In this document: in pieces, positions 1 through 6,602 of the stretch
Layout of the letters: the number at the start of each line of letters is the position of its first letter
How positions within the stretch are numbered: position 1 is the first letter of the stretch
DNA from: Dehalococcoidia bacterium
GTDB lineage: Bacteria; Chloroflexota; Dehalococcoidia; Dehalococcoidales; DAOWJC01
NCBI GenBank assembly: GCA_030640595.1
Contig: DAOWJC010000051.1
Span: 1-9,929, forward strand
Direction: 5' to 3'
Length of the DNA stretch: 9,929 nt
Translations under genes and position numbers: made by a program
The notes under the pieces: generated by a model
Told to the model about the DNA's origin: nothing
Databases searched by the model: none
What the model saw: the letters and a program-made list of their open reading frames with translations, nothing else

Positions 1-35
1 GAGAGGTCTCTAGCTTCGATTACCGAGATTTTCAT
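1..35 (-). CDS. Possible start of a further minus-strand gene, cut by the window edge
   Basis: On the minus strand an ATG at 35-33 opens a frame reading MKISVIEARDL before the window ends. It is preceded by a purine-rich AGAAGGAAGA that could serve as a ribosome binding site, although the spacing is short. It lies 51 bases downstream of the stop of the 234-residue unknown gene on the same strand, so it could be the next gene of that operon. Only eleven codons are visible, and neither product nor reality can be decided from them. Confidence 0.35.
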   Translation of the reverse strand, partial: MKISVIEARDL

Positions 36-86
36 TCTTCCTTCTGCAACTCTTCCAGCTCTTTATCAACCTCGCCTCTTTAGCCG

Positions 87-791
87 CTATCGCCCCTTCT
101 TGAAAATGTTAAAAAATCTGTCCTCATACTCTTCAAACAGGTTCCAGTGGTCAAGCTCAGCTTTTAGCTCGTGGGGTTCAATCTCACCCGCTGAAACCTT
201 CCTGAAAAGCTCGTCAATCCTTACTCTGGCATCAGCCGGGATACCACTGGCGTCTATATCTAAAAGTCCTCTAGAGCCCATCTGCAATAGGTTATTTCGC
301 ATAGAGCTTCTGGTCATTTCATAAATAAACTTCATTAATGACACATCCCAGAGTTCATCCTCACCCCGAATTATGGAGGCTAGTGGGTCACCACGCTTAT
401 CAATCGCCTCATTTAGCTTACTTACTACCGATGGCAAATTATCAGATACGATATTAAGCTCTTTAGGCTCATTCTTGTAAGTATAAAAGAGCCCCGGGGC
501 ATCAGAACCGTGTGTCCTGATTAGCGCCTCAAAGTATCTCCTAGCTTCTAAGCTAAACCCTTCAAGTCGGGAAAGATAATAGGGCGTTACAATCCTCGGC
601 TTCTCGGCGATTACCCTGCCCTCTCTAATTACAGTTTCGGTGATATTCTTTACCAGCTCCGAGTAAGCCGGTTCGGTAACCAGGTAGTAGTATATATTTG
701 TGGTGCCGAAGGTGGATAGGCTCTGCTTGGGCGCTCTTAATATCTCAGTGTGCCTAACTGCTTCTCTAATTCTCTCGTCATCAAAATCCAT
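87..791 (-). CDS. Conserved-looking protein of unknown function, 234 aa
   Basis: I cannot assign a function. The protein is soluble-looking, with no signal peptide and no membrane segment. Its N-terminal third contains a distinctive aromatic stretch, STFGTTNIYYYLVTEPAY (residues 26-43), followed by a VIREGRVIAEKPRIVTPYY region (54-72). The middle (about 115-175) looks helical and ends in MRNNLLQMGSRGLLDID. The C-terminus is acidic, then aromatic and basic. The frame can be extended to a TTG at 806, but that start has no ribosome binding site. The ATG at 791 has GAGG six bases upstream, so I use it. The gene begins 31 bases after the stop of the 196-residue gene on the same strand, which suggests cotranscription from the promoter in 1414-1542. 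The even codon usage and sensible composition over 234 codons argue for a real gene. Confidence 0.85.
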   Translation of the reverse strand: MDFDDERIREAVRHTEILRAPKQSLSTFGTTNIYYYLVTEPAYSELVKNITETVIREGRVIAEKPRIVTPYYLSRLEGFSLEARRYFEALIRTHGSDAPGLFYTYKNEPKELNIVSDNLPSVVSKLNEAIDKRGDPLASIIRGEDELWDVSLMKFIYEMTRSSMRNNLLQMGSRGLLDIDASGIPADARVRIDELFRKVSAGEIEPHELKAELDHWNLFEEYEDRFFNIFKKGR

Positions 792-795
792 TAGA

Positions 796-801
796 TTCCT
801 C
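796..801 (-). promoter_or_regulatory. Ribosome binding site deciding the start of the 234-aa gene
   Basis: GAGGAA on the minus strand lies just ahead of the ATG at 791-789, with a six-base gap from its GAGG core. The upstream TTG at 806 in the same frame has no comparable site. This favours the ATG and shortens the protein by five residues. Confidence 0.6.
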
Positions 802-822
802 GTCAAACATCAATCATTATGC

Positions 823-1413
823 CTAATCTAAGGTTAATAGCTCCTGCTTATATTCGTCCAAAAGCTTAAGGTATTGTGAGTCCAGTTGAGCCTGAATCTT
901 ACGCCATTCCTCCTGGAACTGCGGCTGTTTTTCCACATCCACCTTGATTCTCACCATTGAGCCTAGCTGCTGTTGAACTGCCTGTTGTACTTTGGCTTCA
1001 AATTCAATTTTTAAACTCTCATAAGCCTGTTTTCTCTGCTGTTCACCCTGCTCCAGATAATGAGTGAAGAGACGCCTTATCTTGCTGTAGACATTTTCCA
1101 CATCCACCTTATTATTCTTTATAACTTTAAGCCCCTCCATTGCCCTTTTATTATTTCTTTTAGCTAAATCGCTCCTGGGCAGGTCGATATTTCTGCTTAG
1201 TATCTCCCCGGTCCCCTCTATGATATACCTTCTTACCTTTTCCTCATACTGACTCAGTTCATCTACCAGATTGCAACCTATCTTAATATACCTGGCAGCC
1301 AGCTTTTCCCCCTCGGGGACATATTTCCATTTCAGGCGCTCCTCATCACTTGGCTCGTCTAACTTTGCTATCTTTTCCATAGCTATCTCACGGGCGCTCT
1401 TTATATCACCCAT
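823..1413 (-). CDS. Helical, probably coiled-coil protein of unknown function, 196 aa
   Basis: No family is recognised with confidence. The sequence is strongly hydrophilic and rich in Lys, Glu and Gln, and has no signal peptide or membrane segment. Two long stretches read as amphipathic helices that could form coiled coils: about residues 105-150, including the glutamine-rich VQQAVQQQLG, and about 165-192, ending KLLDEYKQELLTLD. The two are separated by the short beta-like segment MVRIKVDVE (153-161). The ATG at 1413 is preceded by GGAG six bases upstream, so the start is well supported. It is the first gene of a minus-strand unit and is followed 31 bases later by the 234-residue unknown protein, with which it probably works. 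A structural, oligomeric or partner-binding role fits the composition, but that is inference. Confidence 0.85.
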   Translation of the reverse strand: MGDIKSAREIAMEKIAKLDEPSDEERLKWKYVPEGEKLAARYIKIGCNLVDELSQYEEKVRRYIIEGTGEILSRNIDLPRSDLAKRNNKRAMEGLKVIKNNKVDVENVYSKIRRLFTHYLEQGEQQRKQAYESLKIEFEAKVQQAVQQQLGSMVRIKVDVEKQPQFQEEWRKIQAQLDSQYLKLLDEYKQELLTLD

Positions 1414-1448
1414 CTACTTCTCCGATACATCCCTCAACCCTTACTAAC

Positions 1449-1477
1449 ATTATACTAGATAGTTTAAAGGGCTTAAA
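1449..1477 (-). promoter_or_regulatory. Sigma-70-type promoter for the two unknown minus-strand genes
   Basis: On the minus strand TATAAT (1454-1449) is a perfect -10 box. Seventeen bases upstream lies TTTAAG (1477-1472), a three-of-six match to the -35 consensus. The start of transcription would fall near 1442, giving a leader of roughly 28 bases that includes the GGAG site ahead of the ATG at 1413. The call is by eye. Confidence 0.5.
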
Positions 1478-1517
1478 GCTCCACAAATTAGAGATTGTTT
1501 ATGTTCACTATAGTAAA

Positions 1518-1526
1518 TGATATAAT
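1518..1526 (+). promoter_or_regulatory. Extended -10 promoter for the archease-rtcB operon
   Basis: TGATATAAT matches the extended -10 consensus TGnTATAAT at every fixed base. No good -35 hexamer stands at the normal distance (TTTATG at 1498-1503 is the nearest), as is common for extended -10 promoters. Transcription would begin near 1532-1534, only about ten bases before the archease ATG at 1543. The divergent promoter for the opposite genes lies in the same 129-base spacer, so a shared regulator is possible, but I see no clear operator. Confidence 0.6.
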
Positions 1527-1542
1527 TTAATAGCTGATAGTT

Positions 1543-1959
1543 ATGGAGAAAGATTTTGAAATTGTAGACCATACGGCTGATGTTGGCATTATAGCCTATG
1601 GCGCCGATATGAATCAGGCGTTTGCCAATGCGGCGAGGGCTTTGTTCAGCCTGATAACCGAGCTTGATGATGTGGATGAGGTTCTGCATCGGGATACTGA
1701 GCTAACTGCCCCTGATGAAGAAAGCCTGCTGGTAGAGTGGTTAAACGAGCTTATTTATTTATTTGATGTTGAGAATATTCTCTTTAAGAGGTTTGATATT
1801 ACCCAGCTTAATAATACCCAGCTTAAAGCTAGAAGCTATGGGGAGAAGGTAGATAGCTCAAAGCATAAACTGAAAATAGGGGTCAAGGCAGCCACCTACC
1901 ATATGCTAAAGGTTGACAAAGATGATGGCTGCAAGGTTCAGGTATTATTTGATATTTAA
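1543..1959 (+). CDS. Archease, activator of the RNA ligase RtcB
   Basis: Archease is a small cytoplasmic protein that helps RtcB through its guanylylation step, giving multiple turnover and wider nucleotide use. The family marks are clear: the N-terminal FEIVDHTADVG (residues 6-15), the central ESLLVEWLNELIYLFD (60-75), the VKAATYHML strand near the C-terminus (114-122), and a terminal Asp-Ile. The Asp in the HTAD motif (D13) and the penultimate Asp (D137) are the acidic positions the family conserves near its metal site. The length of 138 residues is normal. The ATG at 1543 has no convincing ribosome binding site and, if the extended -10 box is used, only about ten bases of leader. No earlier in-frame start looks better. 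rtcB starts ten bases after its stop, which strongly supports the assignment. Confidence 0.93.
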   Translation: MEKDFEIVDHTADVGIIAYGADMNQAFANAARALFSLITELDDVDEVLHRDTELTAPDEESLLVEWLNELIYLFDVENILFKRFDITQLNNTQLKARSYGEKVDSSKHKLKIGVKAATYHMLKVDKDDGCKVQVLFDI

Positions 1960-1960
1960 T

Positions 1961-1965
1961 GGAGG
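1961..1965 (+). promoter_or_regulatory. Ribosome binding site fixing the rtcB start
   Basis: GGAGG, followed by further G residues, lies two bases after the archease stop and four bases before the ATG at 1970. It selects that ATG over the in-frame TTG at 1913, which would begin inside the archease gene. Confidence 0.75.
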
Positions 1966-1969
1966 GGGA

Positions 1970-3430
1970 ATGCCAGCACCCTGGAAAGAAGTAGTGCGTA
2001 AGATAGATGACTACCGCTGGGAAATTCCGCGGAGCTATAAGCAAGGCATGTCTGTGCCTGGTTTAATCTTCACCAGCGAATCTATGCTCAACCATATCTG
2101 GGAGGAGCAGGTCTTTCAACAGGTAGCTAATGTGGCTTTCCTGCCCGGCATTGTCGACCATTCACTGGCCATGCCTGATATTCACTGGGGGTATGGTTTC
2201 CCTATTGGTGGGGTAGCGGCGACTAGGATAAAGGATGGCGTGGTATCACCCGGGGGCGTCGGTTTTGATATTAATTGCGGCGTGAGGCTGCTACGAACCA
2301 ATCTTACCGAGGAAGAGGTAAGACCCAAAATTGAACGGCTAATTAATGAGCTTTTTGTCAGTATCCCATCGGGGTTAGGTTCCAAAGGCAAGATAAGGGT
2401 AAGTGACAGGGAGCTGGATGAAGTATTGGTCAAGGGTAGCCAGTGGGCGGTAAGAAAGGGTTACGGGGAAGTTGAGGACGTTGTAGTCACCGAAGAGTCG
2501 GGCTGTATGAAGGGAGCAGACCCGGATAAGGTAAGTAGCAAGGCTAAAAAGCGCGGTATCCCGCAATTGGGAACCCTGGGTTCAGGTAATCACTTTCTGG
2601 AGGTAGCGGTGGTGGCTGAGATTTATGACCAAGAGGCGGCTAGGACTATGGGTATCGGTGATGTTGGACAGGTGGTTGTCTGGATTCATACTGGCTCCCG
2701 GGGCTTTGGGCACCAGGTTTGTAGTGATTATTTAGAGTTGATGGGTGAGGCAGTAAAAAGATATGGCATTAGCCTGCCCGACCGACAGCTTGCCTGTGCC
2801 CCGGTAAGCTCACCAGAAGGCAAGGATTACCTGGCAGCTATGGCATGCGCCGCTAATTACGCCTGGACTAACCGTCAGTGCATCACTCACTGGACTAGAG
2901 AGTCCTTTGTTAAGGTCTTTGGCAAGAGCCTGAGTGAACTGGGACTGGAGCAGATTTATGATGTGTGTCACAATATCGCTAAGATAGAAGAATACACTAT
3001 CGATGGTGACAAACAAGGCCTTTGTGTTCACCGCAAAGGAGCCACCAGAGCCTTCCCCGCCGGACACCCCGATATCCCCGATATTTACCGGAATATAGGT
3101 CAGCCGGTTCTCATTCCTGGGGATATGGGGCGTTGTTCCTACATATTATTGGGCACAGAAACAGCTATGAAGGAGTCCTTTGGCTCCACCTGCCACGGTG
3201 CCGGTCGGGTGCAGAGTCGGGCGGCGGCTAGGCGTAGCCTCAGAGGGGTTGATGTTGCCCGGGCGCTAGCCGCCAGAGGGATTACGGTCAAGACAGGTGA
3301 CATGGGTTCACTGGCTGAGGAGGCTTCCGAAGCCTATAAGGATGTATCTGAGGTGGTTGATGTAACCCATAACGCAGGCATCTCCCGTAAGGTAGCCAAG
3401 GCAACACCCATAGGTGTGATTAAGGGGTAA
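1970..3430 (+). CDS. rtcB: RtcB, 3'-phosphate/5'-hydroxyl RNA ligase
   Basis: RtcB joins RNA ends carrying 2',3'-cyclic or 3'-phosphate to 5'-hydroxyl ends using GTP and Mn2+. It serves tRNA splicing in archaea and eukaryotes and RNA repair in bacteria. All expected active-site elements are visible: Asp100 and Cys103 in GGVGFDINCGVRLL, Asn207-His208 in GSGNHFLE, His240 in WIHTGSRG, His334 in DVCHNIAK, and the guanylate-accepting His409 in CHGAGR. The spacing closely follows the Pyrococcus horikoshii enzyme. The C-terminus has the typical VTHNAGISRKVAKATPIGVIKG-like tail ending in Lys485-Gly. At 486 residues it is the long archaeal-like form rather than the shorter E. coli form, and no intein is present. 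The ATG at 1970 has a strong GGAGG site and gives the usual family N-terminus (KIDDYRWEIP). It is cotranscribed with archease, its known partner. Confidence 0.97.
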   Translation: MPAPWKEVVRKIDDYRWEIPRSYKQGMSVPGLIFTSESMLNHIWEEQVFQQVANVAFLPGIVDHSLAMPDIHWGYGFPIGGVAATRIKDGVVSPGGVGFDINCGVRLLRTNLTEEEVRPKIERLINELFVSIPSGLGSKGKIRVSDRELDEVLVKGSQWAVRKGYGEVEDVVVTEESGCMKGADPDKVSSKAKKRGIPQLGTLGSGNHFLEVAVVAEIYDQEAARTMGIGDVGQVVVWIHTGSRGFGHQVCSDYLELMGEAVKRYGISLPDRQLACAPVSSPEGKDYLAAMACAANYAWTNRQCITHWTRESFVKVFGKSLSELGLEQIYDVCHNIAKIEEYTIDGDKQGLCVHRKGATRAFPAGHPDIPDIYRNIGQPVLIPGDMGRCSYILLGTETAMKESFGSTCHGAGRVQSRAAARRSLRGVDVARALAARGITVKTGDMGSLAEEASEAYKDVSEVVDVTHNAGISRKVAKATPIGVIKG

Positions 3431-3434
3431 ACGG

Positions 3435-4040
3435 ATGCCAATTCATCTGCCTTCGCCAAGCCAAAAAGGGGGTATGCCGTTAGCCGAAGCCATTGCCAGG
3501 CGAAGGTCAATAAGAGGCTTCACCCCTCAACCTATCTCCCAATTACAGCTATCACAAATACTTTGGGCTGCCCAGGGCATTACTGATACCTGGGGGAGAT
3601 ATAGAGCGGTGCCCAGTGCCGGGGCTACCTACCCGCTGGAAATTTTTGTAGTTTGTGGCAAGAATGGCGTTGAGGGAATAGACGCTGGCATATACCAATA
3701 TAATATTGCTCGCCACTCATTGACCCTGCACTACGAAGGGGATGTAAGATTAGCCTTAGCCGGAGCAGCACTGGGTGAAGAAGGTATTTATGAAGCCCCG
3801 GTAGATATAGTTATCTGCGCTATATTCGAGCGGACGACTCTAGACTATGGCAGTAGAGGGGAAAGGTATGTGCATATAGAGGTAGGGCATGCCGGACAGA
3901 ATATCTATCTTCAAGCTGCTGCTCTTGGTCTGGCTACAGTAGCCATCGGTGCCTTTAATGACGAGCAGGTCAGGGAAGTGCTACGGCTGGATAAGCAATA
4001 TAAGCCGTTATATATAATGCCCGTGGGCAAGCCGGCTTGA
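3435..4040 (+). CDS. SagB/ThcOx-type nitroreductase-fold FMN oxidoreductase
   Basis: The 201-residue protein belongs to the nitroreductase superfamily, in the branch related to SagB-type dehydrogenases. Visible marks are LPSPSQKGG then LAEAIARRRSIRGF (residues 16-29; the Arg-Arg-Arg-Ser normally grips FMN phosphate), the LSQILWAAQGITD helix (39-51), PSAGATYP (60-67), the hydrophobic GHAGQNIYLQAAALGLATVA helix (151-170), and the C-terminal MPVGKP. In azole-forming clusters SagB oxidises azolines to azoles, but here there is no YcaO cyclodehydratase and no precursor peptide, so the substrate is unknown. The start at 3435 lies four bases after the rtcB stop with AGGGG upstream, and its LPSP segment is typical of the family. 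The ATG at 3474 would have its G-run only one base away. Probably cotranscribed with rtcB. Confidence 0.88.
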   Translation: MPIHLPSPSQKGGMPLAEAIARRRSIRGFTPQPISQLQLSQILWAAQGITDTWGRYRAVPSAGATYPLEIFVVCGKNGVEGIDAGIYQYNIARHSLTLHYEGDVRLALAGAALGEEGIYEAPVDIVICAIFERTTLDYGSRGERYVHIEVGHAGQNIYLQAAALGLATVAIGAFNDEQVREVLRLDKQYKPLYIMPVGKPA

Positions 4041-4094
4041 AATTAGCCCTTTATTACCCCCGGTAAGAAGTTGATATGGGGGACCTTGGCTAAA

Positions 4095-4661
4095 ATGAAA
4101 GATACAGTGCAAAACTGGATGGAGAAAGAGGCTGAAAAGTTTTTGAAAGACATTGGTATCAAAAAGGGGCAAAAGGTATTGGACTTTGGGTGTGGCTCGG
4201 GTAATTATACTGTTCCTACGGCAAGAATAGTCGGGGAAGAGGGTTTGGTATATGCATTGGATAAAGATAAAACAACCTTAGATGAATTAATGCACAAAGT
4301 TGAATTGATGGGGTTGAAAAATATACTAAGATTAGATACATCGCAGGAGTCAAGGATCGGATTAGATGATGAATCCGTTGATGTAGTCCTTATTTATGAT
4401 GTTCTGCATTATTACTATTTCCCCAAGGCGGAGGATAGAAAACGACTGTTACGAGAAGTTTATCGAGTTTTGAAGCCAAACGCTGTCCTTTCGCTTTATC
4501 CAGCTCACCTTGAGTCAAACATGGAGCCAAAATTAGGGGAGGTTAAGAGAGAAATAGAGGAGGCAAACTTTTATCTAGAAGGCGGATATTCTGGGATGCG
4601 TATGGTTCATGATGATAATCTTGTAAAAGGTAGAGTAATGAATTTCAGGAAGGGTGGATAG
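4095..4661 (+). CDS. Class I SAM-dependent methyltransferase, small UbiE/type-11-like
   Basis: This is a predicted S-adenosylmethionine-dependent methyltransferase of unknown substrate. Motif I is clear as KVLDFGCGSGNYTVP (residues 27-41), the acidic residue ending strand 2 is in YALDKD (53-58), and a motif IV-like VDVVLIYDVLHYY lies at 95-107. A VYRVLKPNAVLSL segment (122-134) and the closing VKGRVMNFRK (177-186) are typical of short family members. At 188 residues it is essentially the bare Rossmann fold. The start is uncertain: the frame extends to a TTG at 4071, and the G-run at 4077-4082 is twelve bases from the ATG at 4095, which is long. I prefer the ATG. It follows the nitroreductase gene on the same strand after 54 bases. 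The gene is visibly richer in A and T than its neighbours, which hints at separate acquisition. It converges with the minus-strand operon 14 bases beyond its stop. Confidence 0.88.
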   Translation: MKDTVQNWMEKEAEKFLKDIGIKKGQKVLDFGCGSGNYTVPTARIVGEEGLVYALDKDKTTLDELMHKVELMGLKNILRLDTSQESRIGLDDESVDVVLIYDVLHYYYFPKAEDRKRLLREVYRVLKPNAVLSLYPAHLESNMEPKLGEVKREIEEANFYLEGGYSGMRMVHDDNLVKGRVMNFRKGG

Positions 4662-4675
4662 GTCTAGGGTAACGG

Positions 4676-4993
4676 CTAGTGTGATGACCAATAGTTCCAA
4701 ACTCTGTTCAGTTCTTTAACCCAAAAAGTGAGTTCATCACCGCCGTGGAAAAGACCTAAATCTCTCGCCAACTTGAAGAATCCCTCGCCCGGTTTATTAT
4801 CTGCTTGAACAATTACCACCGCTGATAGCATAGGGCGATGTTCCTGATGCTCATAACGATTAATATCGTCAAGCATCCCCCATAAAATAGGGTTATGTGG
4901 CTCAAGCCCAACTAGTAGCCCTACTTCTGTATAATTAGTTAGTGTTTTTACTCGTGCCACCTCTTTAAGTTTTTCATAAATAGGTTCATGCAT
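4676..4993 (-). CDS. Small protein of unknown function coupled to cimA, 105 aa
   Basis: I do not assign a function. The sequence has the look of a small conserved soluble protein: NYTEVGLLVGLEPHNP (residues 20-35), LDDINRYEHQEHRPMLSAVV (41-60), then PGEGFFKLARDLGLF (68-82) and an aromatic, Trp-rich C-terminus. There is no signal peptide or membrane segment. The RYEHxxxRPMLSAVV segment followed by PGxGFFxLA is the part most likely to define its family. The ATG at 4993 comes one base after the cimA stop. Its ribosome binding site AGGAG (5005-5001) lies inside the last cimA codons, so translation is probably coupled. It is the last gene of the minus-strand operon and converges with the methyltransferase gene. 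Its place does not prove a role in amino acid synthesis. Confidence 0.85.
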   Translation of the reverse strand: MHEPIYEKLKEVARVKTLTNYTEVGLLVGLEPHNPILWGMLDDINRYEHQEHRPMLSAVVIVQADNKPGEGFFKLARDLGLFHGGDELTFWVKELNRVWNYWSSH

Positions 4994-4994
4994 G

Positions 4995-6599
4995 TTAACG
5001 CTCCTTTTCCTGCTGAGCTTTTTGTTTCAACAGCCAGTATTCTACACTGTCGGCCAGGGCTAGCCAGCTAGCCTCTATGATATTGGTTGAGCCGCCCACT
5101 GTTCGCCACTCCTCAACCCCATCACTGGACTCAATAAGGACACGAACCTGAGCCCCGGTGCCGACATTTTCTTCAAGGATGCGAACCTTATAGTCGACTA
5201 ACCTCACCTGAGCTAAGTTGGGATAGAATTGTAATAAAGCCTTGCGTAGCGCCTGGTCTAAGGCGTTAACTGGACCTTTACCCTCGGCTGCAGTATGCAT
5301 TACTTCGGTGCCTACCCTCACCTTTATCATTGCCTCAGCTAATGTCTCCTCTAGGCTTTTTCGGGTCGGTAGGCGTCGTCTTTTCTCTATCACCACCATA
5401 AAATCAACCAGCTCAAAGGGTGGTTGGTAATCCGGCTTAGCCCGGTGGAGCAATAGCTCAAAGGAGGCTTCGGCATTCTCATACTGGAATCCCCGGCTCT
5501 CCAGCAATTTAACCTGCTCCAGCAGCTTCTGTGCTTCCTTACCTTTTACTGGTAAATCTAAGCCTATTTCCTTTGCCTTGTATAGAATATTCCTCTTCCC
5601 TGACAGCTCAGATACCACTGCCCTCGGCAGATTGCCTACCTGAGTTGGGTCTACATGCTGATAGCTTTCCGCCCACTTGCTCATGGCGAAAACGTGAAGT
5701 CCGCCTTTGTGACTAAAGGCACTGGTTCCGACGTAGGGTGAGAAGGCATCAGGGACAAGATTAGCCACCTCGCTTACATAGCGGGATACTTCGGTTAGCT
5801 TGGCTAACTGCTCATCAGTGACGCAATCAATACCCATTTTAAGCTTCAAATCGGGGATAACCGAGCAAAGGTTAGCATTGCCACAGCGCTCACCATATCC
5901 GTTAATCGTGCCCTGAACCTGGGTGACCCCAGCGCTTACTGCAGCCAGGGTGTTAGCCACTGCCAATTCACTATCATTATGGGCGTGAATACCTAAGAGG
6001 ACATTAGTTGCCTTCCTGGCTGCCTCAATGGCGACCGTTATCTCATTAGGCAGTGTGCCCCCATTGGTATCACAGAGCACAAGGCAATCAGCCCCGGCTT
6101 CGGCAGCAGTTACCAAACAACGCAGACTATAATCAGGGTTAGCCTTAAAGCCGTCAAAGAAGTGCTCAGCATCAAAGAAAACGGTAAGCCTTTTTGCCTT
6201 GAGGTAGCCTATTGAGTCAGCAATCATGCCCAGATTTTCATCCAGGGTGGTTTCCAGCACCTGGGTAACCTGTAACTCCGAGCTTTTGCCAACAATGGTA
6301 ACCACCTCTACCCCGGCGCTGGCCAGAGCCAGCAAGTTAGCGTCGGTTTCAGCTTTAGCCTTGGGTCGCCTGGTGCTACCAAAGGCGACCAGTTTGGAGT
6401 GAGGAAGAGCCTGGCTCCGAGCCTTGTTGAAGAACTCAATATCCTTGGGATTGGAGCCAGGCCACCCGCCTTCTATAAAATGGATGCCCAGCTCATCAAG
6501 CTTTTGGGCAATATGTAGCTTATCAACCACCGAGAAGGAAATACCCTCTCGCTGTGCCCCATCCCGAAGCGTGGTATCATAAAGCTGAACTGATGACAA
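4995..6599 (-). CDS. cimA: (R)-citramalate synthase
   Basis: CimA condenses pyruvate with acetyl-CoA to (R)-citramalate, the first step of the threonine-independent route to 2-oxobutyrate and isoleucine. The N-terminal catalytic barrel opens with LYDTTLRDGAQREG (residues 6-19, catalytic Arg12 and metal-binding Asp13). It continues with LCDTNGG (175-181), HAHNDSELAVAN (205-216, metal-binding His205 and His207) and GTINGYGERCGNANL (230-244). The C-terminal part, about 393-520, looks like the LeuA-type allosteric dimer domain, which normally binds the end product. The REGISFS and IEGGWPGSNP segments and the 534-residue length fit the CimA-type branch better than 2-isopropylmalate synthase. The start is TTG at 6599, with AGGAGG seven bases upstream and no nearby in-frame ATG. 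It begins three bases after the leuB stop. LeuCD and LeuB upstream can carry citramalate through the following steps. Confidence 0.93.
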   Translation of the reverse strand: MSSVQLYDTTLRDGAQREGISFSVVDKLHIAQKLDELGIHFIEGGWPGSNPKDIEFFNKARSQALPHSKLVAFGSTRRPKAKAETDANLLALASAGVEVVTIVGKSSELQVTQVLETTLDENLGMIADSIGYLKAKRLTVFFDAEHFFDGFKANPDYSLRCLVTAAEAGADCLVLCDTNGGTLPNEITVAIEAARKATNVLLGIHAHNDSELAVANTLAAVSAGVTQVQGTINGYGERCGNANLCSVIPDLKLKMGIDCVTDEQLAKLTEVSRYVSEVANLVPDAFSPYVGTSAFSHKGGLHVFAMSKWAESYQHVDPTQVGNLPRAVVSELSGKRNILYKAKEIGLDLPVKGKEAQKLLEQVKLLESRGFQYENAEASFELLLHRAKPDYQPPFELVDFMVVIEKRRRLPTRKSLEETLAEAMIKVRVGTEVMHTAAEGKGPVNALDQALRKALLQFYPNLAQVRLVDYKVRILEENVGTGAQVRVLIESSDGVEEWRTVGGSTNIIEASWLALADSVEYWLLKQKAQQEKER

Positions 6600-6602
6600 T
6601 CT

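Noticed and set aside
32..83. Remnant C-terminus (EVDKELEELQKEE) in another frame just after the 234-aa gene, suggesting a frameshift
   Set aside because: Joining it to the gene needs both a frame change and removal of a TAA. The existing stop gives a sensible protein end, so a frameshift is not supported.
1450..1689. Minus-strand open frame of 79 codons opposite archease
   Set aside because: It is an antisense shadow of a well-supported gene and shows no family-like sequence.
1913..1969. A longer rtcB starting at TTG 1913
   Set aside because: It would overlap archease by 47 bases, lacks a ribosome binding site and adds residues unlike the family. The ATG at 1970 has a strong GGAGG and the expected N-terminus.
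4013..4018. TATAAT near the end of the nitroreductase gene as a promoter for the methyltransferase
   Set aside because: It lies in coding sequence and has no -35 box at a suitable distance and no TG extension.
4041..4070. Small hairpin (TTACC/GGTAA) after the nitroreductase gene as a terminator
   Set aside because: The stem is only five pairs and no T-run follows.
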